From JAGVSV01 sp050952845 (GTDB lineage: Bacteria > Bacillota > Clostridia > Christensenellales > Aristaeellaceae), in assembly GCA_050952845.1 (NCBI GenBank), contig JBMNLP010000001.1, forward strand, positions 682,001 through 746,000: a stretch of 64,000 bases of DNA, written 5' to 3'. Position 1 is the stretch's first letter; every line of letters begins with the position of its first letter. The position numbers were made by a program, and so were the translations under genes. Below the pieces are notes generated by a model. That model was not told where the DNA came from, made no database searches, and was given only the letters and a program-made list of their open reading frames with translations. Of the stretch, positions 6,783-13,784 are shown in pieces.

Positions 6783-7440
6783 TTTGATCTCCCGCGCGCT
6801 CATCCGGGTAAATGATATCCCAGGTCTTTATTTCCTCGTAAAGGTCATGCACATAGCTGTCCCGTATGTGGTCTCCATTTATTTTTATGGAATCGTAGGC
6901 AGCGTGCAGCTGGGAAACATTCTCGCGCTCGTTGGCCGCAATTTTCTTTTGCCGGTAATACTTGTAGTAAATCCTGGTGATTCCCTCGCGGAGGATTGCC
7001 TTGTCACTGACCTGTGATTGCTCGACGCACTTATTTAGCTTTTCAACTTTTTCGACAAGGTTTTTGATTTCCTCCCCGAGTTTTGTGTACTGTTCGCCAA
7101 TCGCTTTAAGTTGGCCCCTTCTTTCGTCGGCGGCTTCCTGCAGGTCTTTTTGCTGCTTTTTCGTGGTCTCATCAACCAACGCTTCAATATCAACAATATG
7201 CAATGCTTTCCTCACCTTCTTTACGACCCAGGCCCGGAAAGATTTGAAAACCGAAATCAGCGTGCCCACTATCACCGCAATCCCGGTTAGCAGTCCGCTA
7301 ACTACGCTGACGAGTTTCGGTAGGTCAAAGCCTGCCTGTTCTTGCTGCGCCGGCGTTACGCTCGTGCGGCTTGCAGCAATCGCAATCACCGGCACTAAAA
7401 TACAAGCAATAATGATTATTATTTGTTTAATCGTCTTCAT
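6772..7440 (-). CDS. Membrane-anchored coiled-coil protein of the lysis module
   Basis: 222 residues. The N-terminus IKQIIIIIACILVPVIAIAA is a signal anchor or signal peptide, a second hydrophobic stretch lies at residues ~42-66 (LVSVVSGLLTGIAVIVGTLI), and residues ~85-150 form a heptad-rich coiled coil. The topology resembles spanin- or holin-like accessory proteins, but Gram-positive phages normally lack spanins, so function is open. Lies between the endolysin and the small holin-like gene. Confidence 0.6.
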   Translation of the reverse strand: MKTIKQIIIIIACILVPVIAIAASRTSVTPAQQEQAGFDLPKLVSVVSGLLTGIAVIVGTLISVFKSFRAWVVKKVRKALHIVDIEALVDETTKKQQKDLQEAADERRGQLKAIGEQYTKLGEEIKNLVEKVEKLNKCVEQSQVSDKAILREGITRIYYKYYRQKKIAANERENVSQLHAAYDSIKINGDHIRDSYVHDLYEEIKTWDIIYPDERAGDQNVR

Positions 7441-7503
7441 AATTCTTCTTTCAGCCTCCTTCTGCTTGCCTCACGCGCTGCCGCAAGGGAGGCGTAGTAA
7501 TCG

Positions 7504-8325
7504 TTAGATGGTGCTGGCCTCTGCGCTTCTGAGAATTGAGGCGATCGCGTTCGCCTCCTCGATTGAGCCGCACCTGATGACCACCGCCGGCGCTCCGGCC
7601 TGGGTCGTTCCTGGAACTCCTGCAGTGGTCAGGAACCGGCTCATCGCATAGCCCTCGCCTTGGCTTCCGTCAATCTTCACCCAAGTATCGTCGATGACTT
7701 CAAGCACGCGAACAACCGTGCCGCCCCGCTCCTTGTAAAGAACTCTTGTTCCTGCGCGGGGTTCACTCCTGATGTTCAACGTCTCGTTGCCTGTGTTTAC
7801 AACCGCTTCGTATAACACAATAAGTACCTCTTTCTGCGGCAGTATGCCGCCGCCGTCGCTGGTGATGTATTTTAGGCCGCCAGCTGCACGCCAGCGCCCA
7901 ATTTTGGTGTCAATGGTTATCCCGTCAATGCCGTGGTAGTCGTCCTTGGTGCAATGCATAATCTGCAGCGGGGATGTGGAGATTACAACGCCGACGTGAT
8001 AGTAGTCCCGCTTGTCGGCTCCGTTTTGGAAGCGCGCAGGGAGCTTGTACCTGTCTTCTCCAGGCTCCCTGTACTTGTAGATGGCATCCCCTGGGTTCAA
8101 GTCACTTGCGCTGCTTATGTTGCGTAGTGACACCATCGCCCGTCTCGGTGCCCAGTTGCTGCTATGATCGCCCGGCCACCTGTACCCGGCGATTCGCAAG
8201 GCGCCGATTATCAGGCCGATGCAGTCGCACGTTCCGTCTTTCCCGCTTCCGCCGGTTCGGTAGGTCGGTCTTGCGTCGGCCATCTGTTGCAGTGCCGCCA
8301 GGAAAGTTGATAGCTGTACTGCCAT
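7504..8325 (-). CDS. Endolysin: NlpC/P60-type peptidase with SH3 domain
   Basis: 273 residues from the ATG at 8325, which follows AAGGAGGAATCCA. The N-terminal domain has GTCDCIGLIIG with the likely catalytic Cys35 and DYYHVGVV with the catalytic His near residue 107, the order of NlpC/P60 peptidoglycan endopeptidases. Residues ~185-240 (LNIRSEPRAGTRVLY, DDTWVKIDGSQGEGY) are a bacterial SH3 wall-binding domain. The C-terminus is a short helical extension. It sits directly upstream of the holin-type genes, so it is the lysis enzyme. Confidence 0.9.
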   Translation of the reverse strand: MAVQLSTFLAALQQMADARPTYRTGGSGKDGTCDCIGLIIGALRIAGYRWPGDHSSNWAPRRAMVSLRNISSASDLNPGDAIYKYREPGEDRYKLPARFQNGADKRDYYHVGVVISTSPLQIMHCTKDDYHGIDGITIDTKIGRWRAAGGLKYITSDGGGILPQKEVLIVLYEAVVNTGNETLNIRSEPRAGTRVLYKERGGTVVRVLEVIDDTWVKIDGSQGEGYAMSRFLTTAGVPGTTQAGAPAVVIRCGSIEEANAIASILRSAEASTI

Positions 8326-8347
8326 TGGATTCCTCCTTCCTGTGTAT

Positions 8348-8593
8348 TCATCCTGGGTGCAAGGCATCCCATCCGCAGGTCGCCTCTAAGCGATCCGCGC
8401 TCTGCTGCTTTGCCTTTGCTTTCCAGGTGTAGTAATTGCGTCTTATGTCTTCCTCGATCCCATCCCTGAGCTTGGTTGTTAGCCGGTAATGGCACGGGCA
8501 ATTCCCAACTCCGCCGTCGCAGGGAAAAAGAATGTCAACCAGACCGTCTTCGCGCTGCCGTATCGCGTATGGCGTGAATAGCTTTTTATCCAT
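8348..8593 (-). CDS. Small Cys-rich protein following the DGR reverse transcriptase
   Basis: 81 residues from the ATG at 8593, with GGGAGG upstream. It contains FPCDGGVGNCPCHYRL, three cysteines and a histidine in 10 residues, which could bind a metal. The start overlaps the reverse transcriptase stop by 8 bases, so it is translationally coupled to it. No family is recognised; it may belong to the DGR or be an independent lysis-region gene. Confidence 0.55.
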   Translation of the reverse strand: MDKKLFTPYAIRQREDGLVDILFPCDGGVGNCPCHYRLTTKLRDGIEEDIRRNYYTWKAKAKQQSADRLEATCGWDALHPG

Positions 8594-9686
8594 CTGCTTC
8601 CGCCTCCCTTCGCAGCACGACGTTTTCCGCAATCCACCGTTGCACGTTGTAGCCGTTAATGTGCTTACACATGCCCAGGTAGCTGTGGATGGTTGCGAAT
8701 GCTTTGTCTTGGTCTATTTCTCCTCGGGAATAGAGTTTTTGCGTCCGCTTGAGGGCGCGTTTGATATGCTGTGTTGTTTTCTTGCGTAGTCGCAGGCCGT
8801 GTATTGTTACGCGATAGCCCACAAATTCGCATCCATGCGATAGCGGGAGGATGACGGTCTTTTTATTCATGGAAAGTTTGAGCCTTTCTTTCATGAAGGC
8901 TTCAATGCTTGTCCGTATGTGCTCCGCCTTTTTCCTGCTGTCAACAATGATGATCGTGTCGTCCATGTAGCGGATATAGTGCTTTATTTTTAAGACGTGC
9001 TTTGCGTATTGGTCTACCTCGTTGAGGTATAGGTTTGCGGTTTCTTGGCTGGTAAGGTTGCCGATAGGCATGCCGACGTCGAACAAGCGCTCCGACCTTG
9101 GGCATTCGCTGATGCTCATTCCCTCCGGAAGCCCGAACGGAACATCCCGGTTGTTGATAATCTCGCCAAGCAGCCACATAAGCCATTCGTCGTTTATGTA
9201 ATTAGCGTATATGTCAAGCGCGGTCTTGTGGTCTACGCGGTAGAAGTATTTGGCTACGTCGCATTTCAGAATGACCCAGTCCTTAGCGTTTGGCTTTCGG
9301 CTAATCATCTTCATCCAATGGTGAAGCTGCTGGGCCGCCGCCAGCGTTCCTTTTCCTTTCCTGCATCCGAAGCTGTGTTCAATGTAGCGCTTATCAATGA
9401 ACGGGTTGATCTGCCGGTATATGGCCCATTGAACGATGCGGTCTCTAAAACCAAGCGCCATTACAAGCCGACGCTTTGGGTAGGAAACATAAAACTCTCG
9501 GTATGGGCCGACGGTGTATTGCCGGTTCTCCAGGTCGCGCTTTATGTCCAGCAAGTTTGATTCAAGGTTCTGGGTAAACGAAAGGACGTCGGTGCGGTAT
9601 CGCTTATACCTCGCCGCGTCCTTGTATGCGCCAACCAGGTTATCCCAGGAACAAATATGCTCCTTCATGTTGGTTAGTTTTCTCAT
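8586..9686 (-). CDS. Diversity-generating retroelement reverse transcriptase
   Basis: Copies the template-repeat RNA into cDNA with errors at adenines. 366 residues from ATG 9686 (ATG 9668 is equally possible; neither has a good ribosome binding site). Motifs in order: LGFRDRIVQWAIY, the SFGCRKGKGT segment, LKCDVAKYFYRVD (first catalytic Asp), GMPIGNLTSQ near residue 205, where the SQ form is characteristic of DGR enzymes rather than group II introns, and IRYMDDTIII near residue 242 with the catalytic YMDD. No maturase or endonuclease domain is present. It follows the template repeat, as in the Bordetella phage BPP-1 element. Confidence 0.97.
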   Translation of the reverse strand: MRKLTNMKEHICSWDNLVGAYKDAARYKRYRTDVLSFTQNLESNLLDIKRDLENRQYTVGPYREFYVSYPKRRLVMALGFRDRIVQWAIYRQINPFIDKRYIEHSFGCRKGKGTLAAAQQLHHWMKMISRKPNAKDWVILKCDVAKYFYRVDHKTALDIYANYINDEWLMWLLGEIINNRDVPFGLPEGMSISECPRSERLFDVGMPIGNLTSQETANLYLNEVDQYAKHVLKIKHYIRYMDDTIIIVDSRKKAEHIRTSIEAFMKERLKLSMNKKTVILPLSHGCEFVGYRVTIHGLRLRKKTTQHIKRALKRTQKLYSRGEIDQDKAFATIHSYLGMCKHINGYNVQRWIAENVVLRREAEADG

Positions 9687-9885
9687 AGTGCTTTGCCGCG
9701 CATGGCATTTCTGCTCACACGGCCATGCCGTGCTACCACCTTCCGGCGGCTTCGCGGCTATTCCCGAGCTCCTTTCCGGCGCGCCGGGATTTTTATTCGT
9801 GGCCTTCCGGCCACAGGGAACGCGCCCCTCCCTGTCTGTATTCGACTGCGGAGACTTGCGTGCCGCAGTGCCTTGGAATGGTGAT
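9687..9885 (-). ncRNA. DGR spacer between template repeat and reverse transcriptase
   Basis: This GC-rich 199-base stretch contains self-complementary blocks such as GTGGCC...GGCCAC (around 9798-9813) and CCGGCGCGCCGG (around 9777-9788). In studied DGRs the RNA downstream of the template repeat folds into a structure needed for priming and for binding the reverse transcriptase and Avd. That role here is inferred from position. It is also open in frame with the reverse transcriptase. Confidence 0.5.
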
Positions 9886-10004
9886 AGGGAGCGGGGGCGG
9901 GCGCCATAGTTCACGTTGCTGTTCGCGCGGGCGTTGTTCGAGTTCACGTAGCCCAGCCCCGCGTTGCTGGTGTTGTTGTAGTTGCCGCCGCGACGCGGGA
10001 AACG
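9886..10004 (-). repeat. DGR template repeat (TR)
   Basis: 119 bases matching the variable repeat at 10511-10629 with 14 mismatches. Read on the minus strand, all 14 are adenines in this copy, out of 26 adenines, and none of the other 93 positions differ. Adenines are concentrated in AAC and TAC codons, the usual template design that gives broad amino-acid choice without stops. The 3' end carries a 15-base run of only G and C (GGCGCCCGCCCCCGC) that acts as the initiation-of-homing segment in known DGRs. Confidence 0.96.
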
Positions 10005-10047
10005 AAACTAACGCGAAGCCGCCCAATTGGCGGCGCGTTCCCAATGG

Positions 10048-10434
10048 TTAAGCCAGGTTATCCTGATTCTTCCGGGCATTCACCGCTTTAATCCATCCAC
10101 CCAGCATGCGCCCTATCTCGGTTATTTGGCCGCTGAAAACCTCGTACTTGTGGTTGTCCAGCAACTTTGTGATGTGCTCGCGGTTTTGATAGGTGATTCG
10201 GTTGGCCCTTCTTACCATCTGCTGCAGCACAGCGAGCTTCACGTCCATATCTTGCATGGTGGCGTATTTGTGCTGCTTCCGGTTGGCCGCCTCGCATAAC
10301 TCGGCAATTGTGTACATCTGGTTCAGTATTCTTTCGCCTAATGTGTAGCGGTGCAGTTTCGGCCAGCGCTGAATGATGGGGGTTGCGTAGTCGATCATGT
10401 CCTCAATCTTTTGCTGGATTGTTAGTGTGCCCAT
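10048..10434 (-). CDS. avd: Avd-like DGR accessory variability determinant
   Basis: 128 residues, strongly helical and basic, the size and composition of Avd proteins, which form a five-subunit barrel of four-helix bundles that binds template RNA and the reverse transcriptase. Basic residues are spread along predicted helices (RANRITYQNREHITKLL, IKAVNARKNQ). It lies between the target gene and the template repeat, the BPP-1 order (target, avd, TR, RT). AGGAGGC (10447-10441) provides the ribosome binding site. Confidence 0.88.
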   Translation of the reverse strand: MGTLTIQQKIEDMIDYATPIIQRWPKLHRYTLGERILNQMYTIAELCEAANRKQHKYATMQDMDVKLAVLQQMVRRANRITYQNREHITKLLDNHKYEVFSGQITEIGRMLGGWIKAVNARKNQDNLA

Positions 10435-10454
10435 CGGTCTGCCTCCTGATTAGA

Positions 10455-10478
10455 AGGGGCGGGCTATCGCCCACCCCT
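10455..10478 (-). promoter_or_regulatory. DGR target-site hairpin with GATA (GRNA) tetraloop
   Basis: On the minus strand AGGGGTGGGC-GATA-GCCCGCCCCT forms a 10-bp stem (one T-G pair) with a 4-base loop. It starts 19 bases after the target stop and 32 bases beyond the variable repeat. DGRs related to BPP-1 have a hairpin or cruciform with a GRNA loop just past the variable repeat that raises homing efficiency; this matches in place and loop sequence. No T run follows, so it is not a terminator. Confidence 0.75.
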
Positions 10479-10497
10479 CAGATAACCAATTTTCAGA

Positions 10498-11721
10498 TTA
10501 CAGGGCTTCAAGGGAGCGGGGGCGGGCGCCATAGGCCACGTCGCTGTGCGCGCGGGCGAGGTACGAGTACACGGAGCCCAGCCCCGCGTTGCTGGTGGCG
10601 TTGAAGGAGCCGCCGCGACGCGGGAAACGCTCGTCTTCCGTGAAGTGCACGTAAGTATAGCCTTGGGTCTGGTCGCCAGTGCAGGGGAACAGCCCGAGCT
10701 CTTTCACGATGGCCGGAACATAAGGCAGGCTGGTCGCATTCGCGACGAGGTCTTTGAAGCTGGTGCCTCGATACTCGTTGTCGAAGGTCGGCTCGACAGT
10801 ATCCAGGGTGAGCTTGCTGTTGGACCAAGTCCAATGCAAGGTTCCTGGGGTTCCTGGCGCTACCAGGGTATGGCTATCGTCTGCGCTACTGGGAAGGATG
10901 GCCTTCCACGCTGCACTGCCTGCGCTCAGGTCGGCGGATGGGTGAGCCGCGTCGTTGTTGGGTAGGATTTGCAGCTCCCCGCGCACGATGCGATAGCCGT
11001 AATCCTGCTCAAAACAGTTGCCGTTCAGGTCGCAGAGGCCGCCGGGGTCGTTGCCAAGGTACCAGCTAAGCGGCCCGCTTCCGTTCAAGGTGTTGTAGCC
11101 GTTGTAGTGGGTATCCGCGCTTTCAAGATAGCTGTTTGGTACCGGTGCGCCGCCAAGCTGTTTGAGGCGCTTCCAGTGCTTCGGGCTTTTGTCTGGCCTG
11201 AGTTCTGCAGCCGTGGTATGGGCAACAAGGCATTCGTATTCCCAACCTCTGAAAACGCGCTTGTCGCCAACTGACTGGCTTTTGTTAAGCATGTAAGGAG
11301 TACCGTCTCGGTAGTCCACGCCCCAATAGTTGTTGCCTTTTGGCACCCAGCCCATCTTGGCGGCCAGCAGCAGAATCAGGCCGCTGTCAGCAACAGTCTT
11401 TCCGCTGGCTCCGTTCCCAAATGCGCGCATGCGCTCCAGGAATTGGTCTGCCCCAAGCTGCACACGGGGCGGTAGGTTGGGGAGGCTGTAAAGTGTTCCG
11501 CCATTGGATAGCTCTGCTGCCTTGTATTGTCCGATGAGGATGCTGTCCTGCTCCGCGCCGTTGACGATGAACGCGGGGTGTACGCGGTCAGGTAGGGTGG
11601 CGTTAAGGTTTTTTGAGCGCATCTTTGGGATACGGACGAAAATGCTCGGATTGCCCTGCGCGTCATATCGCACGACGGTTCCGTACTTGCTTGCAACCAT
11701 TTCTAATGGTGAGTTATGCAC
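10498..11721 (-). CDS. DGR target: hypervariable tail/receptor-binding protein
   Basis: 407 residues from a GTG at 11721 with AAGGAGGG upstream. The last ~45 residues are encoded by the variable repeat and end in the pattern ...RFPRRGGSFN...AGLG...YGARP, typical of the C-type lectin (formylglycine-enzyme-like) fold used by DGR variable proteins such as Mtd. Residues ~1-150 look like a phage tail-fibre attachment region. It is downstream of the tail-fibre-associated small genes and separated from them by a terminator, so it probably sits at the tail tip and determines host receptor choice. Confidence 0.9.
   Translation of the reverse strand: MHNSPLEMVASKYGTVVRYDAQGNPSIFVRIPKMRSKNLNATLPDRVHPAFIVNGAEQDSILIGQYKAAELSNGGTLYSLPNLPPRVQLGADQFLERMRAFGNGASGKTVADSGLILLLAAKMGWVPKGNNYWGVDYRDGTPYMLNKSQSVGDKRVFRGWEYECLVAHTTAAELRPDKSPKHWKRLKQLGGAPVPNSYLESADTHYNGYNTLNGSGPLSWYLGNDPGGLCDLNGNCFEQDYGYRIVRGELQILPNNDAAHPSADLSAGSAAWKAILPSSADDSHTLVAPGTPGTLHWTWSNSKLTLDTVEPTFDNEYRGTSFKDLVANATSLPYVPAIVKELGLFPCTGDQTQGYTYVHFTEDERFPRRGGSFNATSNAGLGSVYSYLARAHSDVAYGARPRSLEAL
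10511..10629 (-). repeat. DGR variable repeat (VR)
   Basis: 119 bases at the 3' end of the target gene. Compared with the template, ten codons are altered: Asn to Ser, Ala, Tyr, Tyr, Leu, His, Asp and Ala, and Tyr to Phe and Ser, all by substitutions at template adenines. The fixed residues TSNAGLG and YGARPRS are retained. This shows the element has been active in this lineage. Confidence 0.96.
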
Positions 11722-11749
11722 TGTGTGTTTCCCTCCTTGCTTTCAGTGT

Positions 11750-11782
11750 TATATAAATAAACCGCCCTTTCTTTGGCGGTTT
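11750..11782 (-). terminator. Terminator separating the tail operon from the DGR
   Basis: AAACCGCC (11782-11775 on the minus strand) pairs with GGCGGTTT (11766-11759) around an 8-base loop and is followed by a T-rich tract TTTATTTATAT. It lies between the CD1375-type gene and the DGR target gene. No good promoter is seen after it, so the DGR may depend on read-through or on a weak promoter near 11750. Confidence 0.7.
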
Positions 11783-11822
11783 GCTTTGTGGTGGAGCGGT
11801 TTTACCCGCTCCGGTAGGGCTG

Positions 11823-11954
11823 TTACTCTGCCAATTCGGGCAGCTCCAGGTCAATCAGGATTTGCTTTACCTGGGGTTTCAGCAGGTCGGGTACCTGGGC
11901 GAAGGTCTTCTTGCCCTTGACGATAAGCGTCGCGTAGATAACTGCCATGACCAT
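11823..11954 (-). CDS. CD1375-type small phage protein
   Basis: 43 residues from the ATG at 11954 with AAAGGAGG upstream. The pattern YATLIVKGKKTFAQVP...V matches the short CD1375-like family found after tail-fibre genes in Clostridia phages; function unknown. A paralogue lies immediately upstream. Confidence 0.75.
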   Translation of the reverse strand: MVMAVIYATLIVKGKKTFAQVPDLLKPQVKQILIDLELPELAE

Positions 11955-11988
11955 CCTTACCTCCTTTCTTGCAAATCTGAGGATTATG

Positions 11989-12105
11989 TTAAGCAGCATC
12001 GGGATCACCATCCAGAATGCGCTGAACATCGGCTCTTAGGCTCTCGGGAACATCATCAATGGTCTTGAGGCCTTTCTTGATTAGCATCGCGTATATCTTT
12101 GCCAT
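11989..12105 (-). CDS. CD1375-type small phage protein, second copy
   Basis: 38 residues from the ATG at 12105 with AAGGAGGAA upstream. The sequence MAKIYAMLIKKGLKTIDDVP is clearly related to the downstream 43-residue protein (YATLIVKGKKTFAQVP). Two tandem paralogues in the tail-fibre region suggest a small structural or chaperone role, but nothing is known of function. Confidence 0.75.
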   Translation of the reverse strand: MAKIYAMLIKKGLKTIDDVPESLRADVQRILDGDPDAA

Positions 12106-12119
12106 GGTTCGTTTCCTCC

Positions 12120-12338
12120 TTATGGGGCCAAAATGGTTTCGTAGACGTCTACAAGGGCAAGTTGCAGGTCGGTTAGCTCATTGGAGGTGCTATCCATGCG
12201 CTCCTTGAGAGCCTTGTAGGGGGCAATCTTGGCGTCAAACTCTGCTTTTCTTTCGGCTTCGATGACGGCGATTTCCTCATCCGTCAACTCCGGCTGCTGC
12301 ATGATTTCTGTTCCTTCATTTTGCGGTAATTCGCTCAT
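12120..12338 (-). CDS. Small acidic helical protein of the tail-fibre region
   Basis: 72 residues, highly acidic and helical (LTDEEIAVIEAERKAEFDAK...). The position between tail-fibre-associated genes is typical of phage small proteins that assist fibre assembly or host contact. The ATG has AGGAGGACAAAG upstream. Confidence 0.65.
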   Translation of the reverse strand: MSELPQNEGTEIMQQPELTDEEIAVIEAERKAEFDAKIAPYKALKERMDSTSNELTDLQLALVDVYETILAP

Positions 12339-12351
12339 TTCTTTGTCCTCC

Positions 12352-12636
12352 TTATGGCGTCAAGGCGGCGAGCTGCGCCTCTGCTACAGCGAGCCGCGTC
12401 TCGAGGTCGCGCTGTTTTGCCTGGCTGGTCATGAAGTAATAGTCGAACGCGATAGCCGCGTGCTGTAAACCTTCTTCCAGGTTGTTGAAATTGGTCGCGC
12501 TCATTGGTGTGCCCTGCTGGATAACCTCGCCGGGCGCATCAACATGAGTTTGGGTTCCGTCGCTGTTTTCTGTAACCGTGTAGGTTTTTGGTCTCTCTAC
12601 AACATGGTCTTTCCACGTCGTTCTTTGGTATGCCAT
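12352..12636 (-). CDS. Tail-fibre-associated protein (94 aa)
   Basis: The N-terminus MAYQRTTWKDHVVERP and the segment QQGTPMSATNFNNLEEGLQHA resemble the start of phage fibre proteins, which use a GTPMSATNLNNME-like motif. The remaining ~40 residues are helical. It could be a short fibre or a remnant of a longer one; stop and flanking genes look intact. The start is at 12636. Confidence 0.7.
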   Translation of the reverse strand: MAYQRTTWKDHVVERPKTYTVTENSDGTQTHVDAPGEVIQQGTPMSATNFNNLEEGLQHAAIAFDYYFMTSQAKQRDLETRLAVAEAQLAALTP

Positions 12637-12654
12637 TTCTTTCTCGCTCCTCTC

Positions 12655-12960
12655 TTAGGCTTCCGTGATCGTGAAAACATACCGGTACAGGATGCCTTCT
12701 TGTACCGATTTCCGCGTGATGTTCTCGGGTTTGGACGCCCAGATGTTCCCGTTCCTGTCGAGAAGCTGTACCTCCGTAACCGTAATGTCACCGGGTAGGC
12801 TGTGGTCAATCAAGAACGTGATAGCGAGCCTTCCGTCTCCCAGGATTTCTGCGCTGTTGATCCCCGTTGTGTAATACGCCCCGGCTACCTTGTATCGCGC
12901 CTGGGTGACACTGTTCTTGATGCAGTTTTTAATGGCTGTTAGTGCTGTGTTTGATAGCAT
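12655..12960 (-). CDS. Tail-fibre or baseplate-associated protein (101 aa)
   Basis: Start at the ATG at 12960, preceded by AGAGGAG. The product is predominantly beta (YKVAGAYYTTGINSAEI, AITFLIDHSLPGDITVTEVQ). It follows the DUF2313 tail protein, where PBSX has its fibre genes. No exact family recognised. Confidence 0.6.
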   Translation of the reverse strand: MLSNTALTAIKNCIKNSVTQARYKVAGAYYTTGINSAEILGDGRLAITFLIDHSLPGDITVTEVQLLDRNGNIWASKPENITRKSVQEGILYRYVFTITEA

Positions 12961-12982
12961 CGCCCTTGCTCCTCTCTGCCAC

Positions 12983-13783
12983 TCAAGTGGCTGTTCCTGC
13001 GCTTTGTGTGCCGCATGGTATATAAGGTGCCGCGTATCCTTCCCCGGCACCTGATGCTAAAATAGCCGCCAAGTTGACCCCTCCCTGGGTGTTCTCCTCC
13101 GGAAGCGTCCCGGCGAGGGGGTAGGGTATCTTGTATCCTTTTTCGTCGGCGTAAACGATAAGTTGTCCTTCATGTTCCGCCAGTAGGATATTGGCTGCCG
13201 GTTGCGTTCCTGCTTCGCTTGTTCCGGTCATCGGGTAAGGAAATTTCCAATAGGCCGTGCTGACGCCAATCAGGATTGTTTCGGCGCTCTGCATCGCAAG
13301 CTCAAAACTCATGTGACTTGGCTTCTGCCTGCGTAGGTAGGCAAGCAATGTGTCGAAGTCCGTTTCTCTCATCGTTTCGCTTTGCGTTATATAAACGCCA
13401 AACGTATAGGATGCAACGTTGTCGTAAACCTCTGATTCCCTGCCGGTTAGGTTTTTGATGTACCTCTGCAGGCTCGCCGGGCAGAATGGTGAGGGAACGC
13501 TCCGGGCGAGAATAACCCGCCTGCGCCGTTCTTCCAGCGTCAGCTCAGCATTAGGAACTATCCCGTATCGCTGCTCCCACAACTCTATCGCCCATGTCGC
13601 CGTTTCTGGCGTGAGCTGCGCCGGCATTGTCTCGATGATTTCCCAAGTCCGGTCGTACTCTCTGCCCAGCGCTTCAAATATCCAAAGCCCGACATAACTG
13701 TTGTCATAAATTGGCGTAACCCTGCTGAGCATCCGCGCTGCCGTTTTGCTTGTTATGATTTCGTCGCGTAGCGTGTCACTCAT
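12983..13783 (-). CDS. Baseplate/tail protein, DUF2313 (XkdU/YmfQ-like)
   Basis: 266 residues. The N-terminal ~170 residues match the DUF2313 pattern seen after baseplate J genes: NSYVGLWIFEALGREYDRTWEI, ATWAIELWEQRYGI, LEERRRRVILA. Residues ~175-266 form a C-terminal extension with repeated YP(M/L)TGT-type units (YPMTGTSEAGTQ, YPLAGTLPEENTQ, YIPCGTQSAGT), probably an attachment point for fibres. It starts one base after the baseplate J stop. Confidence 0.88.
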   Translation of the reverse strand: MSDTLRDEIITSKTAARMLSRVTPIYDNSYVGLWIFEALGREYDRTWEIIETMPAQLTPETATWAIELWEQRYGIVPNAELTLEERRRRVILARSVPSPFCPASLQRYIKNLTGRESEVYDNVASYTFGVYITQSETMRETDFDTLLAYLRRQKPSHMSFELAMQSAETILIGVSTAYWKFPYPMTGTSEAGTQPAANILLAEHEGQLIVYADEKGYKIPYPLAGTLPEENTQGGVNLAAILASGAGEGYAAPYIPCGTQSAGTAT

Positions 13784-13784
13784 G

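Noticed and set aside
8586..9686. Group II intron or retron reverse transcriptase
   Set aside because: No maturase or HNH domain, no intron ends, the SQ-type motif, and the adenine-only TR/VR mismatches all indicate a DGR.
9687..9947. Long N-terminal extension of the reverse transcriptase through the template repeat
   Set aside because: The template is read as RNA in DGRs and the extension resembles no reverse transcriptase domain; kept as a finding, not as the gene start.
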